Shown: positions 44,578 to 53,714, numbered from the stretch's first letter. The stretch: DNA of 64,000 nucleotides from Paraburkholderia phenazinium (GCF_900100735.1 NZ_FNCJ01000012.1:1-64000); one strand, 5' to 3'. Notes: generated from the letters alone by a model not told the origin. Program-made: numbers and translations.

Positions 44578-45966
44578 ATGGAAATCTTCGACGCATTCCA
44601 CCTTGCCAGGTTGCAGTTCGCGTTCACGGTCTCGTTTCATATTATTTTTCCGGCGATCAGCATCGGCATGGCCAGTTTCCTCGCCGTGCTCGAATGGCGC
44701 TGGTTGCTGACCGGCGACGTGGCCTATAAGGACATGTTTCTGTTCTGGTCGAAGATCTTCGCGGTCGGCTTCGGCATGGGCGTGGTCTCGGGTGTGGTGA
44801 TGGCCTATGAATTCGGCACCAACTGGAGTGGTTTTTCCAGCTTTGCCGGCAATATCACGGGGCCTCTGTTGACCTATGAGGTGCTGACCGCGTTCTTTCT
44901 CGAGGCGGGCTTTCTCGGCGTCATGCTATTCGGCTGGAATCGAGTCAGTCCTCGCGGGCACTTCTTTGCCACGCTCATGGTGGCGGTGGGCACGCTCATT
45001 TCCACGTTCTGGATTCTCGCGTCGAACAGCTTCATGCAGACGCCGCAAGGGTATGCCATCGAAAATGGCCGTATCGTCCCGGTCGACTGGATGAAGGTGA
45101 TTTTCAACCCGTCGTTTCCGTTTCGTCTCGCGCATATGACCATCGCCGCGTTCATCGTCGCGGGCTTCATCGTCGCCGCTTGCGGGGCGTGGCATCTGCT
45201 GCAGGGCCGGCGCGACAAACCGGTCATGCGTAGTTTTTCGATGGCGCTGTGGATCCTGCTTCTGCTGACGCCGATCCAGAGCGTGGTGGGCGACGCGCAC
45301 GGCCTCAACACACGCGAATATCAGCCGGCCAAGATTGCGGCGATCGAAGGACTGTGGGAAACCGAGAAAGGCGGCACGGCGCTCAATCTGGTTGGGCTGC
45401 CCGACATGAATGCGGAAGTGACGCGCTACGCGATCCAGATACCGCATCTGGGCAGCCTGATCCTGACCCATAGCTGGGACGGGGAGATACGCGGGCTGAA
45501 GGAATTTCCGCCGCAGGACCGACCGTATTCGCCAATCGTGTTCTGGACCTTCCGGATCATGGCGGGGCTCGGCATGTTGATGTTGTTGACGGCGCTGCTC
45601 GGCTTGCTGCTCAGACTGCGCGGCCGCCTCTACGAGACGCGCTGGTACCAGGTGTTCGTGCTGTGCATGGGACCTTCCGGCATCGTCGCGCTATTGGCCG
45701 GGTGGATCACGACGGAGGTCGGCCGCCAGCCGTGGACGGTCTACGGTGTCTTTCGTACTGTGGACTCCGTCTCGCCGATCGGCTCGCAGCAAGCCGGCGT
45801 GTCACTGCTGATCTTTGTACTGGTGTACTTCCTGGTGTTCGGCATGGGGTTCTACTACATGATGAAAATGATGAAGCGTGGACCCGAGGAGCATATCGAG
45901 CGCAGCAAGTCGCGCCGGCATCCGGTGCTGCGTAATCGCCCGCTCGACGCGCTAGAAGGGGAGTAA
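44578..45966 (+). CDS. cydA: Cytochrome bd-type quinol oxidase subunit I
   Basis: The 462-residue subunit I has about nine membrane helices. Haem ligands visible are H21 (VSFHIIFP, equivalent to E. coli H19) and H186 (FRLAHMTIAA); the acidic pair in LLTYEVLTAFFLEAGF and the GWITTEVGRQPW segment are intact. The Q-loop is short, which is the cyanide-insensitive (CioA) type. With CydB it oxidises quinol and reduces O2 to water with high oxygen affinity, in the inner membrane. It starts 1 bp after the YdeP-type stop, so the two are coupled. I see no CydX-like gene directly after cydB. Confidence 0.94.
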   Translation: MEIFDAFHLARLQFAFTVSFHIIFPAISIGMASFLAVLEWRWLLTGDVAYKDMFLFWSKIFAVGFGMGVVSGVVMAYEFGTNWSGFSSFAGNITGPLLTYEVLTAFFLEAGFLGVMLFGWNRVSPRGHFFATLMVAVGTLISTFWILASNSFMQTPQGYAIENGRIVPVDWMKVIFNPSFPFRLAHMTIAAFIVAGFIVAACGAWHLLQGRRDKPVMRSFSMALWILLLLTPIQSVVGDAHGLNTREYQPAKIAAIEGLWETEKGGTALNLVGLPDMNAEVTRYAIQIPHLGSLILTHSWDGEIRGLKEFPPQDRPYSPIVFWTFRIMAGLGMLMLLTALLGLLLRLRGRLYETRWYQVFVLCMGPSGIVALLAGWITTEVGRQPWTVYGVFRTVDSVSPIGSQQAGVSLLIFVLVYFLVFGMGFYYMMKMMKRGPEEHIERSKSRRHPVLRNRPLDALEGE

Positions 45967-45971
45967 CCGCC

Positions 45972-46979
45972 ATGCAAATCGATCTCCCTGTTGTGTGGGC
46001 CGCGATCATCGGACTCGGCGTTTTCATCTACGTGATGCTGGACGGATTCGATCTCGGCATCGGCCTGCTGTTTCCGTTCTTCGAGGGAAAAGGCGACCGG
46101 CAAGTGATGCTCAATACCATCGCGCCGGTCTGGGACGGCAACGAGACCTTCCTCGTACTAGGCGGCGCCGGGCTCTATGGGGCATTTCCGGTGGTCTATT
46201 CGACGTTGCTGCCCGCGAACTATCTGCCGCTGATCCTGATGGTGGTGGGCCTGATCTTCCGTGGGGCGGCTTTCGAACTGCGTGGCAAGGCCACCCGCAC
46301 CCAGCACGCCTGGGATCTTGCCTTCATGGGCGGTTCCGTGCTCGCGGGGCTTTGCCAGGGCATCGTGCTGGGCTCGCTGCTGCAAGGCATCAAGATCGTC
46401 GATGGCCGCTTCGCCGGCGCCCCGTTCGACTGGCTGTCGCCGTTCAGTCTGTTCTGCGGCATTGGCGTACTCGCGACCTATGCGACGCTCGGCTGCGGCT
46501 GGCTGATCCTGAAGACGGATGGCGAATTGCAGCGCAAGATGCGCGAGGTGATGCGGCCGCTCGTAGGCGTTCTGCTCGGGGTGATGGCGATTGTCAGTCT
46601 GTGGACCGTGGTCGGCTTGCCGGCGGTGGCGTTTCGCTGGTTCGGCAGCGGCAATCTCGGCTGGTTTCTGCCGGTGCCGGTCCTTGTCGTCGCCTGTGTA
46701 TGGGGCGTGTTCCGTTCGCTGCGACTAAAGCATGAGGCGACGCCTTTTCTTCTTACGCTGGCGCTGTGCTTTCTCGGCTACAGCGGCTTGCTCATCAGCA
46801 TCTGGCCGAACATCGTGCCGCCGTCGCTGACGATCTGGGAGGCCTCGTCGAGTCACTCGAGCCAGTTGTTCACACTGGTCGGCACCGTGATCGTGCTGCC
46901 GATCATCCTTGTCTACAACTTCATGCAGTATCGCGTGTTCCGCGGCAAGGTGCGGGAAGGGGACGCCGGTTACCACTGA
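45972..46979 (+). CDS. cydB: Cytochrome bd-type quinol oxidase subunit II
   Basis: The 335-residue subunit II has eight hydrophobic segments and begins LPVVWAAIIGLGVFIYVMLDG, followed by the typical FDLGIGLLFP. It pairs with the CydA-type subunit, starting 5 bp after it. The block APVWDGNETFLVLGGAGLYG is highly conserved in the family. Its role is to stabilise the di-haem site and complete the oxidase. A bestrophin-like gene follows after 37 bp and may be in the same transcript. Confidence 0.95.
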   Translation: MQIDLPVVWAAIIGLGVFIYVMLDGFDLGIGLLFPFFEGKGDRQVMLNTIAPVWDGNETFLVLGGAGLYGAFPVVYSTLLPANYLPLILMVVGLIFRGAAFELRGKATRTQHAWDLAFMGGSVLAGLCQGIVLGSLLQGIKIVDGRFAGAPFDWLSPFSLFCGIGVLATYATLGCGWLILKTDGELQRKMREVMRPLVGVLLGVMAIVSLWTVVGLPAVAFRWFGSGNLGWFLPVPVLVVACVWGVFRSLRLKHEATPFLLTLALCFLGYSGLLISIWPNIVPPSLTIWEASSSHSSQLFTLVGTVIVLPIILVYNFMQYRVFRGKVREGDAGYH

Positions 46980-47016
46980 GGGTGACAGCGCAAGCAGATC
47001 ATTACTAGAGCAAATT

Positions 47017-47928
47017 ATGATTGTGAGGCCAGGGCAAAACTGGTTCCGGCTGCTGTTTGTCTGGAACGGTTCCGTGTTGCAGTCGATTATTCCCCAACTG
47101 ATTTTTATGGGGGCGGTCAGCAGTCTCGCTGTCCTGACGCAAGGACGCATCTTCGGCGAGAAGATCCCGCTGAATACGGCGCCCTTCACACTATTCGGCC
47201 TTGCACTGGCGATCTTCCTTGCGTTCCGCAATAACGCAAGCTACGAGCGCTTCAATGAGGCACGTCATCTTTGGGGCAACATCCTGATCTCTGCGCGCGC
47301 GCTGACTTCGCAGATGCTGTGTTACGCGCCGGCGGACGCTGAGCGCATTCAGACTGCCCATACGCTGATTGCCTGTGTGTACGCGCTGAAGCATCAATTG
47401 CGCGGGACCGACCCGACTCCGGATCTGCTGCGTCTGCTCGGGCGCGCGCGAACCGAAGTGTTGCAGCACACCTGCTACAAGCCGACGGCGCTTCTCAATG
47501 AGCTTCGTCGCGACTTCGCCGATCGGCAGGGCGGGGCCTCGGTATCCGATACCAGGCTCTGGATGTTCGACGCTCAGATCAACGAGTTGGGAAAGACCGT
47601 CGGAGGATGCGAGCGGATCGCATCCACGCCCATTCCGTTTGCCTACAGTGTGTTGCTTCACCGTACCGTCTACGCCTATTGCGTGTTGCTGCCGTTCGGT
47701 CTGGTCGATTCGACGGAATTCTTCACGCCGCTTCTGTGCGTTTTCATTTCGTATACGCTCATTGCGCTCGAAGCGATTGCCAGCGAAGTCGCCGATCCGT
47801 TCACTGTCGCACCGAATGCACTGGCGCTTGACGCCATGAGCCGTAACATCGAACGGTCGATTCTCGAGCTGTGTGGCTGTGAACTTCCCGACGAGGTCGT
47901 ACCGGTGCGCCAGTACCAGCTGACCTGA
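47017..47928 (+). CDS. Bestrophin-like (YneE/UPF0187) membrane protein
   Basis: The 303-residue protein fits the bacterial bestrophin family: N-terminal WFRLLFVWNGSVLQSIIPQL, then the conserved FRNNASYERFNEARHLWGN and, near the C-terminus, EVADPFTVAPNALALD, a family signature (the acidic DPF motif). Bestrophins form pentameric ion channels; bacterial members conduct sodium or other cations in vitro, and the physiological role is unknown. Four hydrophobic segments are visible. ATG 47017 is chosen because the longer reading would start inside cydB. Proximity to cydAB may indicate charge compensation at the membrane; that is speculation. Confidence 0.88.
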   Translation: MIVRPGQNWFRLLFVWNGSVLQSIIPQLIFMGAVSSLAVLTQGRIFGEKIPLNTAPFTLFGLALAIFLAFRNNASYERFNEARHLWGNILISARALTSQMLCYAPADAERIQTAHTLIACVYALKHQLRGTDPTPDLLRLLGRARTEVLQHTCYKPTALLNELRRDFADRQGGASVSDTRLWMFDAQINELGKTVGGCERIASTPIPFAYSVLLHRTVYAYCVLLPFGLVDSTEFFTPLLCVFISYTLIALEAIASEVADPFTVAPNALALDAMSRNIERSILELCGCELPDEVVPVRQYQLT

Positions 47929-48055
47929 CTGTACTCCTCGAATTCCGCACAGACTGTGCGTTCCAGACCCAGGGCCGACGCACTATTCTGGCAGCAGGTC
48001 ATTCAAGGACCATCGCTGTGTATTCCGCGGCATGCCGCCCACTTCCGGATAGATC

Positions 48056-49159
48056 GTGAACCTCATCGCCCCGCCCATACTTGCCGATACGGTATCCCGC
48101 CATGGCTTATCCGCCGGCGCTGCCACGTCTACGCTCGACAAGCTCGATCGGCCATTGCGGGATCTACGTTTGTCGGTCATCGATCAATGCAATTTCCGCT
48201 GTACGTACTGCATGCCGCGGGACACCTTCGGCGCAGACTATCCGTTCCTGCCATCTGCCCAACGGCTGTCGTTCGAACAGATGCTCAAGCTTGCGAAAGC
48301 ATTCGCTCTGCTCGGGGTGGAGAAAATACGCATCACCGGCGGCGAACCGCTCCTGCGGCGTGGGCTCGAATCCCTGATCGAACAGCTCGCAAAACTGACC
48401 ACCGCAAGCGGCAAACCGATGGAGCTCGCGCTGACCACGAACGGGTCGTTGCTCGCCGCGAAAGCGCGTTCGTTGCGCGACGCCGGCCTTGGCCGCGTGA
48501 CGGTGAGCCTCGATGCCGTGGACGATGCGGTGTTCCGCCGGATGAGCGATGTGGACATGTCTGTGTCGCGGATTTTGGGCGGGATCGAGACGGCGTGTGC
48601 CGTGGGACTCGAGCCGATCAAGGTCAACGCTGTGATCGAACGAGGCGTCAACGACAGCCAGATCCTGCCGCTCGTGCGGCTCTTCAAGGGCACTGGCGTC
48701 ACGGTGCGCTTCATCGAATATATGGACGTTGGCGGCGCGGGAGGCTGGTCCAGTACGAAGGTGGTCACGGCTCGCGAGACGCGCGATATCGTCGAAGCGG
48801 CGTTTCCTTTAGTTCCCGTCGTCGTTGATGAACATACTGGCACCGCCGTCAACTATCGCCATGCTGACGGCACAGGCGAAGTCGGATTCATTGCGAGCGT
48901 ATCGCAACCTTTCTGCGAGTCGTGTTCACGGGCCCGCGTATCGGCCGACGGCCAGCTTTATTCATGCCTGTTTGCCACCGATGGCACCGATCTCAGGCCC
49001 TGGCTTACCGATGCCGTCTCAGTCGAGCAACTGGCGCTGGCCGTCCGCAGCCGTTGGACCCAGCGCGACGACCGCTACTCCGAGCTTCGCGCGACGCCGC
49101 GCAAGCCGGGATCGGGAAAAGTCTATCCCACCGTGCGCATGTCGTTGGTAGGCGGTTGA
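48056..49159 (+). CDS. moaA: GTP 3',8-cyclase (molybdenum cofactor biosynthesis)
   Basis: The 367-residue radical-SAM enzyme converts GTP to 3',8-cyclo-GTP, the first step of molybdopterin synthesis. The SAM cluster motif is C45-x3-C49-x2-C52 (CNFRCTYC), and the second cluster uses the C-terminal cysteines in PFCESCSRARV...LYSC near 287, 290 and 304. The C-terminal Gly-Gly tail needed for activity is present (SLVGG). The start is GTG at 48056. No moaC is near; this is probably an accessory copy serving the YdeP-type molybdoenzyme, with moaC and moaE supplied from elsewhere. Confidence 0.95.
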   Translation: MNLIAPPILADTVSRHGLSAGAATSTLDKLDRPLRDLRLSVIDQCNFRCTYCMPRDTFGADYPFLPSAQRLSFEQMLKLAKAFALLGVEKIRITGGEPLLRRGLESLIEQLAKLTTASGKPMELALTTNGSLLAAKARSLRDAGLGRVTVSLDAVDDAVFRRMSDVDMSVSRILGGIETACAVGLEPIKVNAVIERGVNDSQILPLVRLFKGTGVTVRFIEYMDVGGAGGWSSTKVVTARETRDIVEAAFPLVPVVVDEHTGTAVNYRHADGTGEVGFIASVSQPFCESCSRARVSADGQLYSCLFATDGTDLRPWLTDAVSVEQLALAVRSRWTQRDDRYSELRATPRKPGSGKVYPTVRMSLVGG

Positions 49160-49160
49160 C

Positions 49161-49292
49161 GCGTGCGAATTCCTGATGGACTTTCTGAAGGCGCATGCAC
49201 CGCTCTGGAAGAAGGAAATCCGCCGCGATGGCGCCGTCAGATGGATCGAGGCCAGGGCGCGTGACGAACAGTCGATGCTGCGGTGGGGTTGA
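49161..49292 (+). pseudogene. moaE: moaE remnant (C-terminal 43 codons)
   Basis: Directly behind the moaA stop, one frame reads ACEFLMDFLKAHAPLWKKE and ends ARDEQSMLRWG before TGA. This closely resembles the C-terminal end of the molybdopterin synthase large subunit MoaE, including the substrate-binding KKE region (catalytic lysines). The first roughly 110 residues are missing: the frame runs back into moaA. An ATG at 49176 could still be used, but a 38-residue product could not be active. I read it as the leftover of a deletion in a moaA-moaE-moaD order. Confidence 0.7.
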
Positions 49293-49335
49293 TGTGCCAG
49301 CCACCCACATCGCTTCCGGCAACAGGAACAGAGCA

Positions 49336-49593
49336 ATGAAACTCACCATCCGGTATTTCGCCAGCGTTCGTGAACAACTCGGCATCGCGCAGGAGATCGT
49401 GCACCTCGACGTGTCCGAACTCCCCGTTGACTGTCTGCGGGTCCGGCTTGCCTCTAGAGACGAGCGCATGGCCGAGGCACTGCGCGCGGATCGGTCGCTC
49501 CGTACAGCCGTCAACCACGAGATGGTCGCCGACACGTTTGTCGTGCGCGAGGACAGCGAAATCGCCTTCTTTCCGCCCGTCACCGGGGGCTAA
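49336..49593 (+). CDS. moaD: Molybdopterin synthase sulfur carrier subunit
   Basis: The 85-residue ubiquitin-like protein begins MKLTIRYFASVREQLGIAQE, the MoaD signature, and ends with the Gly-Gly tail (FFPPVTGG) that is thiocarboxylated and donates sulfur to precursor Z in the MoaE complex. ATG 49336 is preceded by AGGAACAGAGCA. The normal partner moaE survives only as a fragment upstream, so this MoaD must use a MoaE encoded outside the window. It ends 78 bp before the convergent MocR gene. Confidence 0.93.
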   Translation: MKLTIRYFASVREQLGIAQEIVHLDVSELPVDCLRVRLASRDERMAEALRADRSLRTAVNHEMVADTFVVREDSEIAFFPPVTGG

Positions 49594-49671
49594 GGTTTCC
49601 CTGACGCTTCAGGTCAAGCGGCACACAGTTCACCCGTGCCCTCACGCGCTCGGGCAGCCGCCAGCGTGTGG

Positions 49672-51099
49672 CTAACGGGCGCACATCGCGACGAGCTTGC
49701 CGACGGTAATCACCGCCTGTTCGATTTCTCTCGACCACGGGCTGCTGTAGTTGAGGCGGATGAAGTTCCGATAGGTCGTCTCCGAGACCGAAAACATGTA
49801 GCCCGGTCCGATGGTGATGCCCTGGTCGAGCGCCAGCGTATAGAGCCGCATCGCGTCGACCTTGGGCGGCAGTTCGATCCACAGCACGTAGCCACCCGCC
49901 GGGTTGGACATGCGCGTGCCTTCGGGGAAAAACCGCGCGACCGTCGCCTTCATCAGATTGGCCTGTTGCGCATACGCCCGCCGAACCCTTCGCAGATGAT
50001 GCTCGTAGCCATCGCGCTCGAGGAATTCCGCAATCGCCATTTGCGGAATCGACGGCGAGGTCAGTGTGTTCAGGAACTTGAGCTTCTCGACCTGATCGCG
50101 ATACCGGCCCGGCAGCGCCCAACCGATCCGGTAGGCTGCGGTGAGGGTCTTCGAGAACGAACCGCAGTGGAGTACCAGCCCCTTCGTATCGAACGACTTC
50201 AAGGTGCTGGGATGCGTGCTGTCGTAGTGAAGCTCGTTGTAGACACCGTTCTCGATGACCGGAATATCGTGCTTCGTCAGGAGTTGCACGAGTTCGCGCT
50301 TGCGCTCGTCGGGCATCAGAAATCCCAGTGGATTCTGGAAGTTCGGCATTACCATGCAGGCCGTGATGGTCTGCGACTCCACAATCGCGGCAAGCGCTTC
50401 AATATCGATGCCGTGTTCCGGATGAGTCGACACCTCGATCGCTTTCATGCCCATCCGTTCGATCGCATGGAGCATCGCGTAGAACGTGGGGGATTCGACC
50501 GCGATCACGTCGCCCGGTTTCGCGACCGCCTGAAGGCACAGATTGATCGCCTCAGTCGCGCCGACCGTGATGATGATCTCGTTCGGGTCGACAGCCATGC
50601 CGTTCTCGAGGTAGCGCCGCGCGATCTGGCGCACAAGTGCCGCATTGCCGGGTGGCAGCGCGTCGGTCACGCCCCAGCGGGTCTTGCCGCGTCCCGCGTC
50701 GTAAGCGTAGCGGTTGAGCTTTTCGAAGGGAAACAGACCCGGGTCGGGGTAGGGCGAACCGAGCGGCACGGCGTCGTCGACACCGATCGAGCGCAAGGTG
50801 GACAGCACCAGCCGGCTGACGTCGACTGGCGACGAAATCGGGATCGGTTTCGATGGCCTGAGCTCGAGCGCTGTTCGTCCGCCCCCGTCGCCGCGAAAGT
50901 TGACGAAATAGCCGGACTGGGGCCTGGCGGTTAGCAGGCCCCGGCTTTCGAGGAGCAAATAGGCGCGGATGACAGTCGTCACGCTGAGCCGGTGCTGCTG
51001 GCTGGTCTGCCGTACCGACGGGAGGCGTTCGCCATGCCCGTACACGCCTTGCTGGATCAGTTTCTCGATGTCGTCGGCAAGCTTCTCATAGAGGTTCAT
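49672..51099 (-). CDS. MocR-type regulator (GntR helix-turn-helix plus aminotransferase fold)
   Basis: The 475-residue protein joins a GntR-type winged helix (about 1-70, GERLPSVRQTSQQHRLSVTT) to a fold-type I aminotransferase domain (about 90-475). The PLP lysine is in CGSFSKTLTAAYRIG near 315. The segment usually reading E-D-D-x-Y is ENGVY here, so the aspartate that contacts the pyridine nitrogen is Asn, which argues for sensing rather than transamination. MocR regulators respond to PLP or amino compounds; the target is unknown. It is divergent from the LysR gene across 273 bp. Confidence 0.88.
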   Translation of the reverse strand: MNLYEKLADDIEKLIQQGVYGHGERLPSVRQTSQQHRLSVTTVIRAYLLLESRGLLTARPQSGYFVNFRGDGGGRTALELRPSKPIPISSPVDVSRLVLSTLRSIGVDDAVPLGSPYPDPGLFPFEKLNRYAYDAGRGKTRWGVTDALPPGNAALVRQIARRYLENGMAVDPNEIIITVGATEAINLCLQAVAKPGDVIAVESPTFYAMLHAIERMGMKAIEVSTHPEHGIDIEALAAIVESQTITACMVMPNFQNPLGFLMPDERKRELVQLLTKHDIPVIENGVYNELHYDSTHPSTLKSFDTKGLVLHCGSFSKTLTAAYRIGWALPGRYRDQVEKLKFLNTLTSPSIPQMAIAEFLERDGYEHHLRRVRRAYAQQANLMKATVARFFPEGTRMSNPAGGYVLWIELPPKVDAMRLYTLALDQGITIGPGYMFSVSETTYRNFIRLNYSSPWSREIEQAVITVGKLVAMCAR

Positions 51100-51372
51100 C
51101 GGACGATTCCCTTAGCGTTTCTTTGCGGCCAGCCATACCGGCCTCTCCCTCGGCTTTCACACGCGTGCGTCACCATAGAGCCGCGCGGTGCGCAGAGCGT
51201 AACAGAACTGTACTGACGCAAGACGGCCCGATTTGTGCACTCTGCGGCCGACGGCTCCGTCTTAACCTGTACTCCATCAAACGAACAATCCCGGGTCCTC
51301 AGACAGGGATCTTTCGCAGCGTAAGGATTGCTTCGAATTACGCGAGATCGGCACACATGGAGGTTGGGCGCG

Positions 51373-52362
51373 ATGAATCTGCTGGAAGCCATGCGTATTT
51401 ACGTCAGGGTGGTTGAACGAGAGAGTATTTCCGCCGCAGCGCGGGACCTCGATATGGGGCAGCCGGCCGCCAGCGAGCGCATCGAGCGGCTCGAGAAGTA
51501 CCTTGGCTGCCGGCTTCTGCTGCGCAGCGCCCGTGCGTTCAATTGCACACCCGAAGGCCTCACCTTCTACGAGCGTAGCAAGAGGATCCTCACCGCCGTG
51601 GAGCAGGCGGTCGCTGAAGTGTCGAACGACGGGCAGGAACTGAAGGGAACGATTCGCATCGCGGCACCTCACTGCTTTGGCGAAACGATCGTGCCGGAGG
51701 CGTTGACGCGGGTGCGCGCGACCTACCCACAGCTGGATCTGGAGCTGGTCCTGAACGACAGGATCGTCGATCTGGTGACCGAGGGCGTCGACATTTCCTT
51801 TCGTCTTGGGCAGCTTGGCGAAGGGGCCTTCATTGCCCGTCAGTTGGGGCAGGTTGGGCGCGTTCTCGTAGCGGCCCCTGACTATCTGAGCCAGCACGGT
51901 CCGATCGCTGAGCCGTCCGACCTGGTAAAACACCCGTTCGTTCGGGTCCAGGGCATGTTCGGCACGGAGCAGTTGCCGCTCAGGCACGTGGCGACCGTCG
52001 TGGAGAGCGCGCCTATCCGTACCGCAGTCAAGACCAGTCATTGGCGGCCCATGTACGAAATGATCCTTTCGGGTGTCGGCATCGGGGTGCTCGAAGAGCC
52101 GGCGTGCGTTGCTGGATTGGCAGACGGCCGGCTGGTCCGCTTGCTGCCGGAATTCGAGGTGCTGCCGCTGGATCTGAATCTTCTGATCCAGGCGCAACGT
52201 CCGGTGCCGCCGCGGGTGCGGATGATTGTGACGATGCTGAGACAGTGCACCTCGGAAATTCTGGAGAGAGTGCGCGTCGACTGCGGCGGAGTGACCAGTC
52301 GCTTTGGAGTGCTTGCGGACGACGAGGTGTCCGCGCTTTTAACGCCAACGCTGTCGGCCTGA
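51373..52362 (+). CDS. LysR-family transcriptional regulator
   Basis: The 329-residue protein has the LysR winged helix (MNLLEAMRIYVRVVERESISAA... to about residue 60) and the periplasmic-binding-protein-like effector domain (about 90-300). The helix-turn-helix block ERIERLEKYLGCRLLLRSAR is typical of the CrgA/DsdC-like group. ATG 51373 is chosen over 51328 because MNLLEAMRIY is the standard LysR beginning. The gene 152 bp downstream, encoding a SnoaL-fold protein, runs in the same direction. Targets are not known. Confidence 0.9.
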   Translation: MNLLEAMRIYVRVVERESISAAARDLDMGQPAASERIERLEKYLGCRLLLRSARAFNCTPEGLTFYERSKRILTAVEQAVAEVSNDGQELKGTIRIAAPHCFGETIVPEALTRVRATYPQLDLELVLNDRIVDLVTEGVDISFRLGQLGEGAFIARQLGQVGRVLVAAPDYLSQHGPIAEPSDLVKHPFVRVQGMFGTEQLPLRHVATVVESAPIRTAVKTSHWRPMYEMILSGVGIGVLEEPACVAGLADGRLVRLLPEFEVLPLDLNLLIQAQRPVPPRVRMIVTMLRQCTSEILERVRVDCGGVTSRFGVLADDEVSALLTPTLSA

Positions 52363-52514
52363 GGGCGCCTGCCGGATCTGCGGCGATCAAGGCTCATTTC
52401 GTCCGATGCCGGCAAACGGAAAGACAAGTGACGGTCGGTGCGAAACTCGCTATCGTTGACAGGTAACGCCGGTGATGCTCAGGGCTGTCAAATATTCTTC
52501 AGGAGTATTCGCTC

Positions 52515-52955
52515 ATGACCTTAGATGCCAACGAAATTCTGGCTCGTGAAGCCGTCGAAGCGTTCTATCGGGCTTTCGAGGCGAAAAGTGTCGAGTTATT
52601 GAGGAAGGTAGTCACCCCTGACTGGCAGTACCTTCCAGAGCCTGCCGGGACTGCACATGGGCCTGATCAGATGGTTCCGGTGTTCGAGCGTCTCGCGACC
52701 GCGATTCCTGATATGAAAGTCGAAATTCTCGACCTGCTGGTTCATGGAGACCGGGTGGGCGTGCGCGCGGAGGTCAGCGGCACACAGACTGGGGAACTGC
52801 TCGGCATTGATGCGAGTTCCAAGCACCTGCGATTTGCGATTCATTCATTCCATCAGCTACGCGGAAGTTTGATCGAGAAAACGTGGCACCTCGAGGATTG
52901 GCTATCGGTGTTCCGGCAACTCGGGCAGTTGCCTAAAACGCTTGACCGGCCTTGA
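52515..52955 (+). CDS. SnoaL-like (NTF2-fold) protein
   Basis: The 146-residue protein fits the SnoaL-like polyketide cyclase or ester cyclase family, an NTF2-type cone fold. Typical elements are EAFYRAFEAKSVELLRKVVT, the WQYLPEPAGTAHGPDQM loop, and DRVGVRAEVSGTQTGELLGI followed by FAIHSFHQL and KTWHLEDW. Many such proteins have unknown substrates and may not be cyclases. CAGGAG upstream marks the start. It follows the LysR gene, which may regulate it. Confidence 0.78.
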   Translation: MTLDANEILAREAVEAFYRAFEAKSVELLRKVVTPDWQYLPEPAGTAHGPDQMVPVFERLATAIPDMKVEILDLLVHGDRVGVRAEVSGTQTGELLGIDASSKHLRFAIHSFHQLRGSLIEKTWHLEDWLSVFRQLGQLPKTLDRP

Positions 52956-53099
52956 AACAAACGCCAGAAAGGCAGGCGCTTGACCCCGGAGATCCAGGGC
53001 TGACACTGGGCACATGCTGGTTGCCAGCAGAGATAGCGCGCAGTGGGTGACGCTCCGGGATTCGGAGCGGATAATGAAAAATCCAGCGAGGATTCGACG

Positions 53100-53243
53100 A
53101 TGAAGCCCGAACCATCAGATCGACGTCACGGTTTCCTGCACAGCCTGAAGTGGATGGTCATCCTCTGGTGCCTTGGAGTCGGCGCTACCGTACTCCTCAC
53201 ACTTCCCTTTCATTTTCTCATCGCAGAGATGATGCGGAAATAG
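53100..53243 (+). CDS. Small single-membrane-helix protein (47 residues)
   Basis: A 47-residue protein with one hydrophobic segment (about 18-38, MVILWCLGVGATVLLTLPFH) after a charged N-terminus. GAGG 5-8 nt before ATG 53100 supports it. It recalls the DUF2474/CydX-type small subunits that accompany bd oxidases, but it is 6 kb from cydAB, so this is only a suggestion. It ends 13 bp before the convergent crcB stop. Confidence 0.5.
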   Translation: MKPEPSDRRHGFLHSLKWMVILWCLGVGATVLLTLPFHFLIAEMMRK

Positions 53244-53256
53244 CCGCCGGGCCTGC

Positions 53257-53637
53257 CTAGCGCGTCACGAGCGACACGGTCGCGATGCCGAGCACGGTCA
53301 TCACCAGCGACGCCGACACGTGAATGGCGATCTCACCGGCGGCCCAACCGAAGCGGCCGTCCTGCAGGCGTTGCACCACCTCGGCGGAGAAGGTCGAAAA
53401 GGTGGACAGACCGCCCATCAACCCCGTAATGACAAACAGACGCCACTCGGGCGCCAGTTCCGGCAAACGGGCAAAGAAGGCCACGGCGACGCCGATCACA
53501 TACCCGGCAATCACGTTGGCGGCAAGGGTGCCGAGCGGCAGGGCGGGGAACAACGCGTTCAGACGGATCCCGAGAAACCAGCGGAACAACGAACCCAACG
53601 CACCGCCGATACCCACTGCCAAAATAGATAGATACAT
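53257..53637 (-). CDS. crcB: Fluoride channel CrcB/Fluc
   Basis: The 126-residue four-helix inner-membrane protein is a Fluc fluoride exporter, which works as an antiparallel dimer. Signatures are GGALGSLFRW (11-20), the pore Asn41 in GTLAANVIAGY, and GLMGGLSTFSTFS (72-84) with its phenylalanines. It lets fluoride leave the cell passively. A fluoride riboswitch lies in its leader about 80 nt before the ATG, so expression should be turned on by cytoplasmic fluoride. No other fluoride gene is adjacent. Confidence 0.95.
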   Translation of the reverse strand: MYLSILAVGIGGALGSLFRWFLGIRLNALFPALPLGTLAANVIAGYVIGVAVAFFARLPELAPEWRLFVITGLMGGLSTFSTFSAEVVQRLQDGRFGWAAGEIAIHVSASLVMTVLGIATVSLVTR

Positions 53638-53714
53638 GTAAAGACGCCTGGCAAAGTCGCAAAGTCGACAAGCCGGACTGAGCGCAGACGAACTTGGGTC
53701 CGCAATCGGCCGGG

